From contig NZ_NPDU01000037.1 of assembly GCF_002811985.1 (NCBI RefSeq), positions 22,501-42,681 on the forward strand: a stretch of 20,181 bases of DNA, in the 5' to 3' direction. Made by a program: the position numbers and the translations under genes. The notes under the pieces are model-generated. The model did no database searches. It was not told the origin of the DNA and worked only from the letters and a program-made list of their open reading frames with translations. This document shows, in pieces, positions 1 through 9,997 of the stretch (the first letter of the stretch is position 1; the number at the start of each line of letters is the position of its first letter). Source of the DNA: Leptospira adleri (lineage in GTDB: Bacteria > Spirochaetota > Leptospiria > Leptospirales > Leptospiraceae).

Positions 1-667
<667 letters not shown>

Positions 668-673
668 GGCCAT

Positions 674-679
674 TCCTCT
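674..679 (-). promoter_or_regulatory. Shine-Dalgarno of fusA, decides the start
   Basis: On the minus strand this reads AGAGGA. It is 6 nt from the ATG at 667 and directly adjacent to the in-frame ATG at 673, which favours 667 as the start. Confidence 0.65.
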
Positions 680-1009
680 TATAAAAGATTGCAAATACGT
701 TCGGTGAAATCACCGGTGGGGAGCTTTGCAAAAAGTCCCTCAATTTACCAAATTCTAAAAAAGAGCGGATTTGTAAATCTAAATCACCGAATCAGTCGCT
801 TCGGGACGGTTTTTCATTTGCCGGTTCCTAATTCGAAAAAAATATGATCTTTTGCATCCCAGCGTCAATTTCAGCTTTTTTGAAATCGAAAAAGGATTTC
901 GAAGATTCCGAGCTTGATAGCCGAAGCGTTCGATTTTAGGTCGGGCTTCCGGTTTGATTCTTCACGGGTTTGGAGAATCGAAATCCGCATTTGATGCAAA
1001 TCAATTCTT
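680..1009. other. Divergent non-coding region between fusA and the K+ channel gene
   Basis: No convincing gene is present. In the presumed fusA leader there is a hairpin, CGGTG-AAAT-CACCG (702-715), about 35 nt upstream of the fusA start. A second inverted repeat, GAAATC-N7-GATTTC, lies at 882-900. Both promoters should be here, but I found no strong -35/-10 pair. The best fusA candidate on the minus strand (TTTACA, complement of 772-777; TAGAAT, complement of 752-757) has only a 14-bp spacer. For the plus strand, TTGATA at 914-919 has no good -10 partner. Confidence 0.5.
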
Positions 1010-2632
<1,623 letters not shown>

Positions 2633-2786
2633 AAATTCTTACCTTTTTCTTTCTTAAAGTTTAAACTCCGCGTCCGCTCCTGTTTTCCCCGGAATGATTC
2701 CTCTTTCGATCCAAGTTCGGAAAAATCGCATACACTCTCGCGGTTTTCGAAAGTTTGCCTTTCCTCCCGTTTACCAAAAAAAGAAC

Positions 2787-2804
2787 CGACGGCGCTGTCG
2801 TTTT
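2787..2804 (+). terminator. Possible intrinsic terminator after the K+ channel gene
   Basis: A short GC-rich hairpin (CGACG-GCGC-TGTCG, with one G-U pair) is preceded by an A-rich run and followed by TTTT. It lies about 155 bp after the stop codon and just before the vapBC promoter. The stem is only 5 bp, so this is tentative. Confidence 0.35.
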
Positions 2805-2848
2805 CCGCGGTCCTTGGGAAAAAGAGGAGAGGAAGGCGAGAAAAAAAG

Positions 2849-2876
2849 TTGACTCAAAAATGAAATTGTATATAAA
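2849..2876 (+). promoter_or_regulatory. Sigma-70-type promoter of vapBC
   Basis: TTGACT (2849-2854) is followed by a 16-bp spacer and TATAAA (2871-2876). Transcription would start near 2883. That makes an ATG at 2882 unusable as a normal start and leaves a leader of about 20 nt before the ATG at 2903. Confidence 0.7.
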
Positions 2877-2903
2877 TCTATATGAAGTTGGTATTTGTAT
2901 ATA
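2866..2903 (+). promoter_or_regulatory. Candidate VapB/VapBC autoregulatory operator
   Basis: The 9-mer TTGTATATA occurs at 2866-2874 and again at 2895-2903. The copies are 29 bp apart start to start, about three helical turns. An inverted repeat ATATA-AATC-TATAT (2870-2883) overlaps the first copy and the -10 box. Type II antitoxins of this class usually bind such repeats over their own promoter. That these are the operator half-sites is inference. Confidence 0.5.
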
Positions 2904-3160
2904 TGGCGCTTAGTATCAAAGATCCGGAAACCGATTCATTAGCTAGGAAATTGGCTGCCCTTACGGGAGAAACTCTGACAGAAGCGATTACAAATTCACT
3001 TCGGGAAAGGTTAGATCGAATGGAACACAATCTCAATGTTCATTTTTCTTTGGATGAGATATACGATATCTCTCGTCGTTTTCGAGAACGGATTCAACAG
3101 CCGATTTCTTCTTTGGATCATGCGGACGAGCTCTATAACCAAGAAGGATTGCCGGATTGA
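2903..3160 (+). CDS. vapB: VapB-type antitoxin
   Basis: This is the antitoxin of a type II toxin-antitoxin pair. It should bind and neutralise the PIN-domain ribonuclease encoded next and, with it, repress the promoter. The 85-residue protein opens with [20 protein letters not shown], typical of the Rv0623-like VapB family, in which a short beta strand and two helices (about 1-38) form a ribbon-helix-helix-like DNA-binding dimer. Residues 45-85 are the polar, toxin-wrapping tail. An in-frame ATG at 2882 would add MKLVFVY. I reject it because it falls on the predicted transcription start and the family begins at MALSI. The stop codon overlaps the toxin's TTG start by 4 bp (TTGA), indicating translational coupling. 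Confidence 0.88.
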   Translation: MALSIKDPETDSLARKLAALTGETLTEAITNSLRERLDRMEHNLNVHFSLDEIYDISRRFRERIQQPISSLDHADELYNQEGLPD

Positions 3161-3555
3161 TCGTCGATACTTCCGCCTTGCTCGCGATTCTTCTGCAAGA
3201 AGAAGAACAGGAGAAGTTCGTTCTTTCGATCGTTTCCAATCCGAATTCTCGAATGTCCGTTGCGAATTATTTGGAAGCCGCAGTGAGAACGGATCGTCTC
3301 AAGGATCCGGTTCTTTCCCGTCTGTTGGACGATGCTCTTGCTAAATTGAAAATCAATTTAGAACCGGTGACGATCGAGCAGATTCGATTGGCGCGAGAAG
3401 CATACAAGGATTTCGGAAAAGGGAGCGGACATCCTGCGGGTTTAAACTTTGGAGATTGTTTTGCTTACGCACTTGCGAAGAATCAAAACGCTCCTCTTTT
3501 ATTCAAAGGTGAAGATTTTCTTCATACGGATGTGGAACGAGCGAAGACCTATTGA
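3157..3555 (+). CDS. vapC: VapC-type PIN-domain ribonuclease toxin
   Basis: This is a probable Mg2+-dependent endoribonuclease that inhibits translation by cutting a specific RNA (tRNA or rRNA in characterised VapCs; the target here is unknown). The 132 residues carry the PIN-domain acidic set: D4 in VDTSA, E40 in YLEAAV, D100 in [11 protein letters not shown], and D120 in FKGEDF. It therefore looks catalytically intact. The start codon is TTG (3157-3159), sharing TTGA with the vapB stop. AGAAGG upstream, at a normal distance, supports it. The low-efficiency start plus overlap fits the need for less toxin than antitoxin. eutB follows after only 42 bp on the same strand with no visible terminator, so the vapB promoter may also feed eutBC. 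Confidence 0.9.
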   Translation: MIVDTSALLAILLQEEEQEKFVLSIVSNPNSRMSVANYLEAAVRTDRLKDPVLSRLLDDALAKLKINLEPVTIEQIRLAREAYKDFGKGSGHPAGLNFGDCFAYALAKNQNAPLLFKGEDFLHTDVERAKTY

Positions 3556-3597
3556 AATTCTGGTTGCAGTTCGATTTAAAAAGAAGAACGTCTGGCC

Positions 3598-4986
3598 GTG
3601 GATTATCGAATTCGAATTCAAAACCGACACTATCAGTTTTCGGATCTGAAAGGTGTTCTTGCAAAGGCAACTCCGCTCCGTTCGGGTGATATTTTAGCGG
3701 GAATCGCCGCGACAAGTTATGAAGAACGAGTTGCGGCTCAGATGGTTCTTGCCGACCTTCCTTTGTCCTTGTTTTTAGAAGAACTATTGATTCCTTATGA
3801 GGATGACGAGATCACTCGTTTGATCGTAGACGATCACGACCGAATCGCTTTTGCGCCGATTTCGTCTCTGAGCGTTGGAGAATTCCGAGAATTCTTATTG
3901 AATGAGAAAACAGATTCCGAGGTCCTTGGAAAACTCGCTCCCGGAATCACCCCGGAAATGGCGGCGGCCGTTTCTAAAATCTGTTCCATTCAAGATCTGA
4001 TTGGCATCGCGAAAAAATGCAGGGTGGTTACAAAGTTTAGAAATACGATCGGTCTTCCGGGAAGACTTTCCGTTCGATTGCAACCCAATCATCCCACGGA
4101 CGATCTCAAAGGAATTTCCGCCGGAATTTTGGACGGTCTTCTTCTCGGAAGCGGCGACGCAGTGATCGGAATCAATCCTGCGACGGACAATCTTCCTTCC
4201 GTACATTCTCTCTTGAATCTTTTGGACGCTCTGATTCAGAAGTATGAAATTCCGACCCAGAGTTGTGTTCTCAGTCATATCACGACGACTCTTGAATTGA
4301 TTCGACGCGGCGCTCCCGTGGATCTTGTTTTTCAATCCATCGGCGGTAGTCAAAAACTCAACGAAAGTTTCGGAGTTGATTTGAAGCTGATCGAAGAAGC
4401 GAGAGACGCGGCCCTTTCCTTAAAGCGGGGAACGATCGGAGAAAACGTTCTGTATTTTGAAACCGGTCAAGGCTCGGGACTTTCCGCCGACGCTCACTTT
4501 GATGTGGATCAGCAAACCTTGGAAACACGAGCTTACGCCGTAGCCAGAAAATTCTCTCCTCTTCTTGTGAACACGGTCGTAGGTTTTATCGGACCCGAAT
4601 ATCTTTACAACGGTAAACAAATTCTCAGAGCGGGAATGGAAGATCATTTCTGCGGAAAACTTCTCGGTCTTCCTATGGGAGTCGACGTTTGTTATACGAA
4701 TCACGCGGAAGCGGACGGAGACGATATGGACACGTTACTCACTCTTCTTGGGGTAGCGGGTTGCAATTATATCATGGGCGTTCCCGGTGCGGACGACGTG
4801 ATGCTTTCCTATCAGAGCACTTCCTTTCACGACGCGTTGTATCTCAGACAAGCGCTTGGTCTGAAACCCGCGCCCGAATTCGAGGAATGGCTTTTACAAA
4901 AGGGAATTCTGGATCGGAATTTGATTCCTCTGGATCAGAAATTACAAACGGGACTTTTATCCGATTTGGAAACGTTGGCCGGTTAA
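3598..4986 (+). CDS. eutB: Ethanolamine ammonia-lyase, large (heavy) subunit
   Basis: With EutC it forms the adenosylcobalamin-dependent enzyme that splits ethanolamine into acetaldehyde and ammonia. The 462-residue sequence matches E. coli EutB throughout, by my recollection of that protein. The opening aligns residue for residue up to YQF (12-14), which supports the GTG start at 3598. Active-site positions are conserved: R160 and Q162 in RLQPN, N193 in GINP, E288 in YFETGQGS and D363 in GVDVCYTNHA. These correspond to R160, Q162, N193, E287 and D362 of E. coli. Other family signatures are LRSGDILAG (27-35), VGFIGPEYLYN (328-338) and GCNYIMGVP (388-396). It has no signal peptide and is cytoplasmic. 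The eutC start lies 3 nt after the stop. No eutA reactivase, transporter or microcompartment shell gene is in the window. Confidence 0.97.
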   Translation: MDYRIRIQNRHYQFSDLKGVLAKATPLRSGDILAGIAATSYEERVAAQMVLADLPLSLFLEELLIPYEDDEITRLIVDDHDRIAFAPISSLSVGEFREFLLNEKTDSEVLGKLAPGITPEMAAAVSKICSIQDLIGIAKKCRVVTKFRNTIGLPGRLSVRLQPNHPTDDLKGISAGILDGLLLGSGDAVIGINPATDNLPSVHSLLNLLDALIQKYEIPTQSCVLSHITTTLELIRRGAPVDLVFQSIGGSQKLNESFGVDLKLIEEARDAALSLKRGTIGENVLYFETGQGSGLSADAHFDVDQQTLETRAYAVARKFSPLLVNTVVGFIGPEYLYNGKQILRAGMEDHFCGKLLGLPMGVDVCYTNHAEADGDDMDTLLTLLGVAGCNYIMGVPGADDVMLSYQSTSFHDALYLRQALGLKPAPEFEEWLLQKGILDRNLIPLDQKLQTGLLSDLETLAG

Positions 4987-4989
4987 AGA

Positions 4990-5757
4990 ATGGATTGGCA
5001 AGACTGGAAACAATGGACTACGGCAAGAATCGGCTTAGGCCGCTCCGGAGTCGCACTTCCGACGAAAGAAATTTTACAATTCCGTTTGGATCACGCCAAA
5101 GCGAGGGACGCGGTTTGGGCCGAGGTGGATTTTAGCGCGCTCTTAGAATTTCTTTCAGACAGGGGACTTGCTTCCGTCGCGATCAAGTCCAAAGCGACTT
5201 CAAGAGAAGAATACTTGGCAAGACCGGATTTAGGAAAAAAAATTTCTTCGCAAGGTATTCAAATCTTGGAGGAACTTCGCGAAAAGGATTCGAAATTTTC
5301 GGAAGAATTCGATCTCAGTCTTGTGATTTCGGACGGTCTTTCCGCGAGTGCAATCCGCGATTCTCTTATTCCTTTTTTGGAGAATTTTCTACCGTCTTTG
5401 GAACATTCTAAGATCAAGATGAGCCCCGTGACCATTGTTAAGAACGGAAGGGTCGCGATCGGCGACGAGATCGGCGCATTTTGGAAATCAAAGGTTGTGA
5501 TCGTTTTGATCGGTGAAAGGCCAGGATTATCCACGGAAAATAGCTTGGGTCTTTATTTGACCTTTCATCCTTCCAGCGGTCTTACGGACGAAAAAAGGAA
5601 CTGCATTTCCAATATCCGTTCCGGAGGAATGTCTTTTTCAGACGCTTCTAGAAAGGCTTTGTATCTTCTCAACCTTTCGCTTCAGAAACAACTCTCCGGA
5701 GTGTATCTCAAAGACGAAGAAACTCGCTCTCTTTCCGAGAATCGTAAAATCGAATAG
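4990..5757 (+). CDS. eutC: Ethanolamine ammonia-lyase, small (light) subunit
   Basis: This is the light chain of ethanolamine ammonia-lyase, which together with EutB holds adenosylcobalamin at the subunit interface. The protein has 255 residues. It has the usual N-terminal segment (WKQWTTARIGLGRSG, 6-20), then FRLDHAKARDAV (31-42), the cobalamin-side motif SDGLSASAI (114-122), GDEIGAFW (158-165), IGERPGLSTENS (174-185) and the C-terminal NCISNIR (204-210), all expected of EutC. It follows eutB by 3 nt, so the two are surely co-translated. The last 10-15 residues are polar and probably not part of the fold. An 87-bp gap without an obvious terminator separates it from the next gene. Confidence 0.96.
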   Translation: MDWQDWKQWTTARIGLGRSGVALPTKEILQFRLDHAKARDAVWAEVDFSALLEFLSDRGLASVAIKSKATSREEYLARPDLGKKISSQGIQILEELREKDSKFSEEFDLSLVISDGLSASAIRDSLIPFLENFLPSLEHSKIKMSPVTIVKNGRVAIGDEIGAFWKSKVVIVLIGERPGLSTENSLGLYLTFHPSSGLTDEKRNCISNIRSGGMSFSDASRKALYLLNLSLQKQLSGVYLKDEETRSLSENRKIE

Positions 5758-5844
5758 AAATCAGAAAATTACGATTGATATGTTTCCCCTTCATTCCTGG
5801 ATTTTCCTTGATGAATTGAGGGTTTCTAAGGAATGTAACCGAGT

Positions 5845-6744
5845 ATGCTCTTACAGTATTTGAAATTGCTCCGGATTCATCAGTGGATCAAAAACGTAAT
5901 CATTTTTGCGGGCATCATATTTGCAAAAAAATTAACCGATCCGGATTCTCTTCAGCGAGTCGTCTCCGCATTCTTTTTATTTTCGCTCGTCGCTAGTTGT
6001 CAGTATGTGATCAACGATTATTTGGATCGGAAGGAAGACGCGCTTCATCCGGAAAAAAAACACAGACCTCTTGCCTCCGGAAAATTAGATCCTTCGTTTG
6101 CGCTGTTTATTACCGCAATCATTCTTCCTTTATCCTTGGTTCTTGCTTATCTTTTACATCCGCTTTTTTTCGGGTTGGTCGCGTTTTATCTCGTCTTTAA
6201 CGTATTGTACAGCAAGTTTCTAAAACACATGGTGATCTTGGACGTTATGAGCATCAGTATCGGATTTGTGATTCGTGCGATCGCGGGCTCCGTGATCATT
6301 CATGTTTCTTTTTCTTCCTGGCTTTTGCTCTGCACGTTTATGCTGGCTCTTTTCTGGGGTTTTTCCAAAAGAAGGGGGGAGCTCATCATCTTGGAAGGCA
6401 ACGCAAAAGGTCACAGAAAAATTTTGGACGAATATTCCACGAGCTTTTTGGACATGATGTTAGGAATCGTTGCAACGATGACTCTGATGAGTTACGTTCT
6501 TTATGTGACAAGTCCCACTACGATCGCAAATCTCGGAACGGATCAGATGATCTATACGATCCCGATCGTCGTCTATGCGATCTTTCGATCTCTTTATATT
6601 ATTTATATTAAGAATATGGGACACAACCCTACTAAGGCGATTCTTTCCGATTGGGGAGTTTTGATCGCCGGTGTGATCTGGGTCGCTCTGGTAATCGCGA
6701 TCATGTATTCCGGTTTTGGAAAAGGGGTTCGTTTCGATCTTTAA
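5845..6744 (+). CDS. UbiA-family prenyltransferase, decaprenyl-phosphate phosphoribosyltransferase-like
   Basis: This is an integral membrane enzyme of the UbiA superfamily with about eight to nine hydrophobic helices over 299 residues. The first Asp-rich motif is NDYLDRKED (57-65), followed by HPEKKHRPLASG (68-79). The second conserved region includes SKRRGEL (174-180) and DEYSTSFLDMM (195-205). This pattern resembles the 5-phosphoribosyl-1-diphosphate:decaprenyl-phosphate transferases (mycobacterial Rv3806c type) more than menaquinone or haem prenyltransferases. The expected product would be a polyprenyl-phosphoryl phosphoribose, a precursor of lipid-linked ribo- or arabinofuranose. TAAGGA lies 12 nt before the ATG, which is a long spacing. 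It stands alone here, with no oxidoreductase pair (DprE1/DprE2) beside it. The superfamily is certain; the substrate is inferred. Confidence 0.85.
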   Translation: MLLQYLKLLRIHQWIKNVIIFAGIIFAKKLTDPDSLQRVVSAFFLFSLVASCQYVINDYLDRKEDALHPEKKHRPLASGKLDPSFALFITAIILPLSLVLAYLLHPLFFGLVAFYLVFNVLYSKFLKHMVILDVMSISIGFVIRAIAGSVIIHVSFSSWLLLCTFMLALFWGFSKRRGELIILEGNAKGHRKILDEYSTSFLDMMLGIVATMTLMSYVLYVTSPTTIANLGTDQMIYTIPIVVYAIFRSLYIIYIKNMGHNPTKAILSDWGVLIAGVIWVALVIAIMYSGFGKGVRFDL

Positions 6745-6804
6745 TTTTTTTGCAGTTCTTCCTTCTCTTGTCGGGTCTAAGATTTTAGAAACGATCCGAT
6801 TTTA

Positions 6805-6840
6805 TTTTGAAACGGACTTAAAATCCAGTCCGTTTCAAAA
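6805..6840. repeat. Perfect 14-bp inverted repeat (hairpin) after the UbiA-like gene
   Basis: TTTTGAAACGGACT (6805-6818), an 8-nt loop (6819-6826) and AGTCCGTTTCAAAA (6827-6840) form a perfect stem. It begins 60 bp after the stop codon. The outer arms are T-rich 5' and A-rich 3', the reverse of an intrinsic terminator, and no U-tract follows on either strand. It may be a 3'-end stabilising hairpin or a protein-binding palindrome. Confidence 0.75.
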
Positions 6841-6908
6841 AGTATTTACCGGAGAATCATCTATTGTCGTAAATACGGCGAATCGTCGCAAAGAAGTTCT
6901 AAATTTTT

Positions 6909-6921
6909 TAGGAGTTCCTAC
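6909..6921. repeat. Short palindromic element TAGGAGTTCCTAC
   Basis: TAGGA-GT-TCCTA sits in the non-coding stretch upstream of the thioredoxin gene. From memory, short sequences of this form (GTAGGAACTCCTAC and relatives) are scattered between genes in several Leptospira genomes. The copy number here cannot be judged from one occurrence. Confidence 0.4.
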
Positions 6922-7014
6922 GTCCGTTTTTTTCTCATCCATTTCCGAAATTCAAGATTGGGGTGGGTGAGAATTTCAAATCCAAAATCAGGAATTTTTC
7001 TTTGTAACGATTCC

Positions 7015-7020
7015 GGAGGA
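7015..7020 (+). promoter_or_regulatory. Strong Shine-Dalgarno at an unusual distance from the thioredoxin ATG
   Basis: GGAGGA lies 17 nt before the ATG at 7038 but 8 nt before an in-frame ATT (7029-7031). Either the spacing is long or a rare ATT start is used, which would add three residues (Met-Glu-Val). Confidence 0.4.
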
Positions 7021-7037
7021 AAATCGAAATTGAAGTT

Positions 7038-7544
7038 ATGAAAGAAATTCTAAAGAAAACGGCGAACATCGCTCTCTGGTTGACACTTTTTCTTACGATC
7101 ACGATTGGAATTTCAGTCTTTAAGGCTTCCGATTTGAAACCGTCCGTTTCTTTGAACGGAATGACTCAGACGAACGGAGAAAGATTCGATTCGCAGAATC
7201 GAGTTTCGGTCGTTTATTTTTGGGCAACTTGGTGCGGAGTCTGTTCGACAAATCTTCCCTTGGTTCAATGGTATTCGGATCTTTTGGAAAAGAGCGATCG
7301 ATTCTCCTTTGTTTCCGTAGAAGAGGGAGACGACGCTTTGAAACTTTCCAAATACATCGAAGAGCGGGACGTAAGATTCAAAGTGGTTTCCGGAAATTCT
7401 AAATTCTTAAATGAATGGAAAGTGAATGCGTTTCCCGCTTTTTTTATTTTGGATCGGAACGGAGTGATTCGATTTGCCGATACCGGTATCATGAACCCTC
7501 TCAGTTTGTTTTTAAGAATTTGGATTTCATCTTTCTTCTTTTGA
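7038..7544 (+). CDS. Membrane-anchored TlpA/ScsD-like thioredoxin-fold protein
   Basis: This is a thiol-disulfide oxidoreductase tethered to the cytoplasmic membrane and facing the periplasm. One N-terminal hydrophobic segment (about 11-28) has a basic Lys-rich start and no obvious cleavage site, so it is probably an anchor. The thioredoxin fold follows: [12 protein letters not shown] (58-69) with active-site Cys66 and Cys69, and the cis-proline loop AFPAFFILD (131-139). The 168-residue length and the hydrophobic tail after [13 protein letters not shown] resemble ScsD-type proteins. The dipeptide between the cysteines is Gly-Val. Its role (cytochrome c maturation, repair of secreted Cys proteins or other) cannot be told. 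The next gene encodes a Cys-rich secreted lipoprotein, a plausible but unproven client. Confidence 0.85.
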   Translation: MKEILKKTANIALWLTLFLTITIGISVFKASDLKPSVSLNGMTQTNGERFDSQNRVSVVYFWATWCGVCSTNLPLVQWYSDLLEKSDRFSFVSVEEGDDALKLSKYIEERDVRFKVVSGNSKFLNEWKVNAFPAFFILDRNGVIRFADTGIMNPLSLFLRIWISSFFF

Positions 7545-7775
7545 TTCTTCTTTCTAAATTATCATTTCATATTCCATTCTTTGAATCTATTTCTTAAAGC
7601 ATTTTTAAGAACGAAAAAAGCCCTTTGATTTTCCGGAAACGGTGCGAAAAAAAGCCGATGTTTTTGGAAATATTTTTCCGAAAATCATTGTAATATTTCG
7701 GATATTGATTGTAAAAAGATTCTTTTTTCATCCATTTCTATAGAATAACATTCTCCCTAAGGAATAAAACTTTCG
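7545..7775. other. A/T-rich intergenic region upstream of the lipoprotein gene
   Basis: No gene was seen. It holds a palindrome TTTCCGGAAA (7630-7639) and an imperfect inverted repeat (TTTTTGGAAA, 3 nt, then TTTCCGAAAA, 7661-7684) that could end the thioredoxin transcript. TAGAAT (7741-7746) could be a -10 box, but no good -35 sits at the right distance. TAAGGA (7758-7763) is the likely ribosome binding site, 12 nt before the ATG. Confidence 0.35.
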
Positions 7776-9158
7776 ATGCGATTCGACTTTTCCTTCCGAT
7801 TTCCTTTTCTTTCGATCCTTGTTGTTCTATTTTTTATTATGGGGTGTAAGGAAAAAACTCCCGAAAACGCCTGCGATCCTTCTTCGGAGGCTTATTTGGA
7901 AGCGGCGATTCTGAGCTCCGCTTCCGGAAATTTATTTCCAGTCTGTGCTCCTGCTCCTCAGTCTTTGAGTTATCCGAAAGCCGTTTTTGCAAACGGAAGT
8001 CCGATCAGCTTGGTTCCGAGCGTCGCCGGAAGCGGACTGAGTTTTTCGGTTTCACCTTCGCTTCCCGCGGGAGTTTCATTGGATTCCTTTAGCGGTTTGA
8101 TATCCGGTTCTTACATCGGCTATTCCGGTGTGGATTCGATCTACCGTATCAAGGCTTCGAATTCTTCCGGAAGTATCGGTTATTCTTTAGAATTGATTCT
8201 TTACGGATCCGCACCTTTGAAAACGGGGCAAACGGTTTGTACCGATGCCGGCGGGACCGTGATCTCCTGCTCTGGAACAAAACAGGATGGGGAATTGCAG
8301 AATGGAACCAGCCCGAGTTTTTCCGGCCCGAATCTGATTTCAGGAACCGATTATACGACGACGGATAACTTGACCGGTTTGATTTGGAAAAGTTGTAACG
8401 AAGGATTATCCGGATCTGCCTGCGGAAGCGGCGGCTTGAGTTCTTTGAGTAGGATTGCAGCCGACACGGCTTGTACGAATCTCAATGCAGGAGCCGGTTA
8501 TGCAAACCGAACGGATTGGAGACTTCCAAGTGCAAAAGAATTGGAAACGATCTTGAACTACGACGGATCCAGTCCGGCTTCTTACGCGACCTTTTTTCCT
8601 GCAACGAGCCCTTCGGGTCATTGGAGTTCCTCCGCTTTTGTTCCGCTGATCGGAACGGATAGTTGGTACGTTTCCTTTACCGATGGTGTTGTGCGTGAAA
8701 CAACAAACGGAAATACGAATCCTCTTCGTTGTGTTTCCGGTTCAACGACCCCCGCTCCTCTTTTTAAGGACAACGGGGACGCGACGATCACCGACGTAAA
8801 TACAGGTTTGATCTGGGCTCAGTGCAGCGCGGGCTTGTCCGGAATCGGATGCGCGACCGGAATCGTGTCCTCCCCGAATTGGACGAACGCGCTTCTCACT
8901 TGCAACTCGTTGAGCTTGGCTGGCCGAGTCTGGCGTTTGCCTTCTGTAAACGAATTGAGAAGTCTGACAAATTTGAGTCTTCAAAATCCGATTCTTAATT
9001 CTACTTATTTTCCGGGAACGTTCAACGGGAATTATTGGACCTCTACAACTTATACAAATCCGGTGAACGCGTGGAGCATCGATTTTGGGCAGGGTTTTGT
9101 GGATAGTATCGCAAAAGGTGCGACCGCTGCAGTCCGTTGTGTGACCACCGGACCTTGA
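7776..9158 (+). CDS. Secreted lipoprotein with two tandem DUF1566 (Lcl C-terminal) domains
   Basis: This is a probable surface or periplasmic lipoprotein of 460 residues. A basic/aromatic N-terminus and hydrophobic helix (about 9-22) end in the lipobox IMGC, with lipid-modified Cys24. Residues about 62-143 look like a putative-Ig (He_PIG) domain, with LPAGVSLDSFSGLISG (97-112). Two DUF1566 domains follow, at about 195-322 and 338-459. They share GLIW(x2)C(x2)GLSG(x2)C, WRLPS, ELxxL, YFP/FFP, W(S/T)S and RCV. Cysteines line up between copies (207/216/233/319 and 350/359/376/455), suggesting the same disulfides in each. DUF1566 also forms the C-terminal domain of the Legionella collagen-like adhesin, so ligand or host binding is possible, but no function is shown here. 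Confidence 0.88.
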   Translation: MRFDFSFRFPFLSILVVLFFIMGCKEKTPENACDPSSEAYLEAAILSSASGNLFPVCAPAPQSLSYPKAVFANGSPISLVPSVAGSGLSFSVSPSLPAGVSLDSFSGLISGSYIGYSGVDSIYRIKASNSSGSIGYSLELILYGSAPLKTGQTVCTDAGGTVISCSGTKQDGELQNGTSPSFSGPNLISGTDYTTTDNLTGLIWKSCNEGLSGSACGSGGLSSLSRIAADTACTNLNAGAGYANRTDWRLPSAKELETILNYDGSSPASYATFFPATSPSGHWSSSAFVPLIGTDSWYVSFTDGVVRETTNGNTNPLRCVSGSTTPAPLFKDNGDATITDVNTGLIWAQCSAGLSGIGCATGIVSSPNWTNALLTCNSLSLAGRVWRLPSVNELRSLTNLSLQNPILNSTYFPGTFNGNYWTSTTYTNPVNAWSIDFGQGFVDSIAKGATAAVRCVTTGP

Positions 9159-9214
9159 GTTTTATCCGTTGCAGTCCGCTCAGATTCGAATCTCTTTCAA
9201 CCGATATGTAATGT

Positions 9215-9993
<779 letters not shown>

Positions 9994-9997
<4 letters not shown>

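Noticed and set aside
2882..2902. Upstream ATG giving the antitoxin seven more residues
   Set aside because: It lies on the predicted transcription start, has no ribosome site, and the family begins at MALSI.
3895..4353. 152-codon minus-strand frame inside eutB
   Set aside because: It is antisense to a strongly conserved eutB coding sequence; there are several such shadows here and none has independent support.
6716..6970. Open frame of 84 codons overlapping the end of the UbiA-like gene
   Set aside because: It begins inside the preceding gene in another frame, contains the perfect hairpin and the TAGGAGTTCCTAC palindrome, and has no ribosome site or recognisable protein features.
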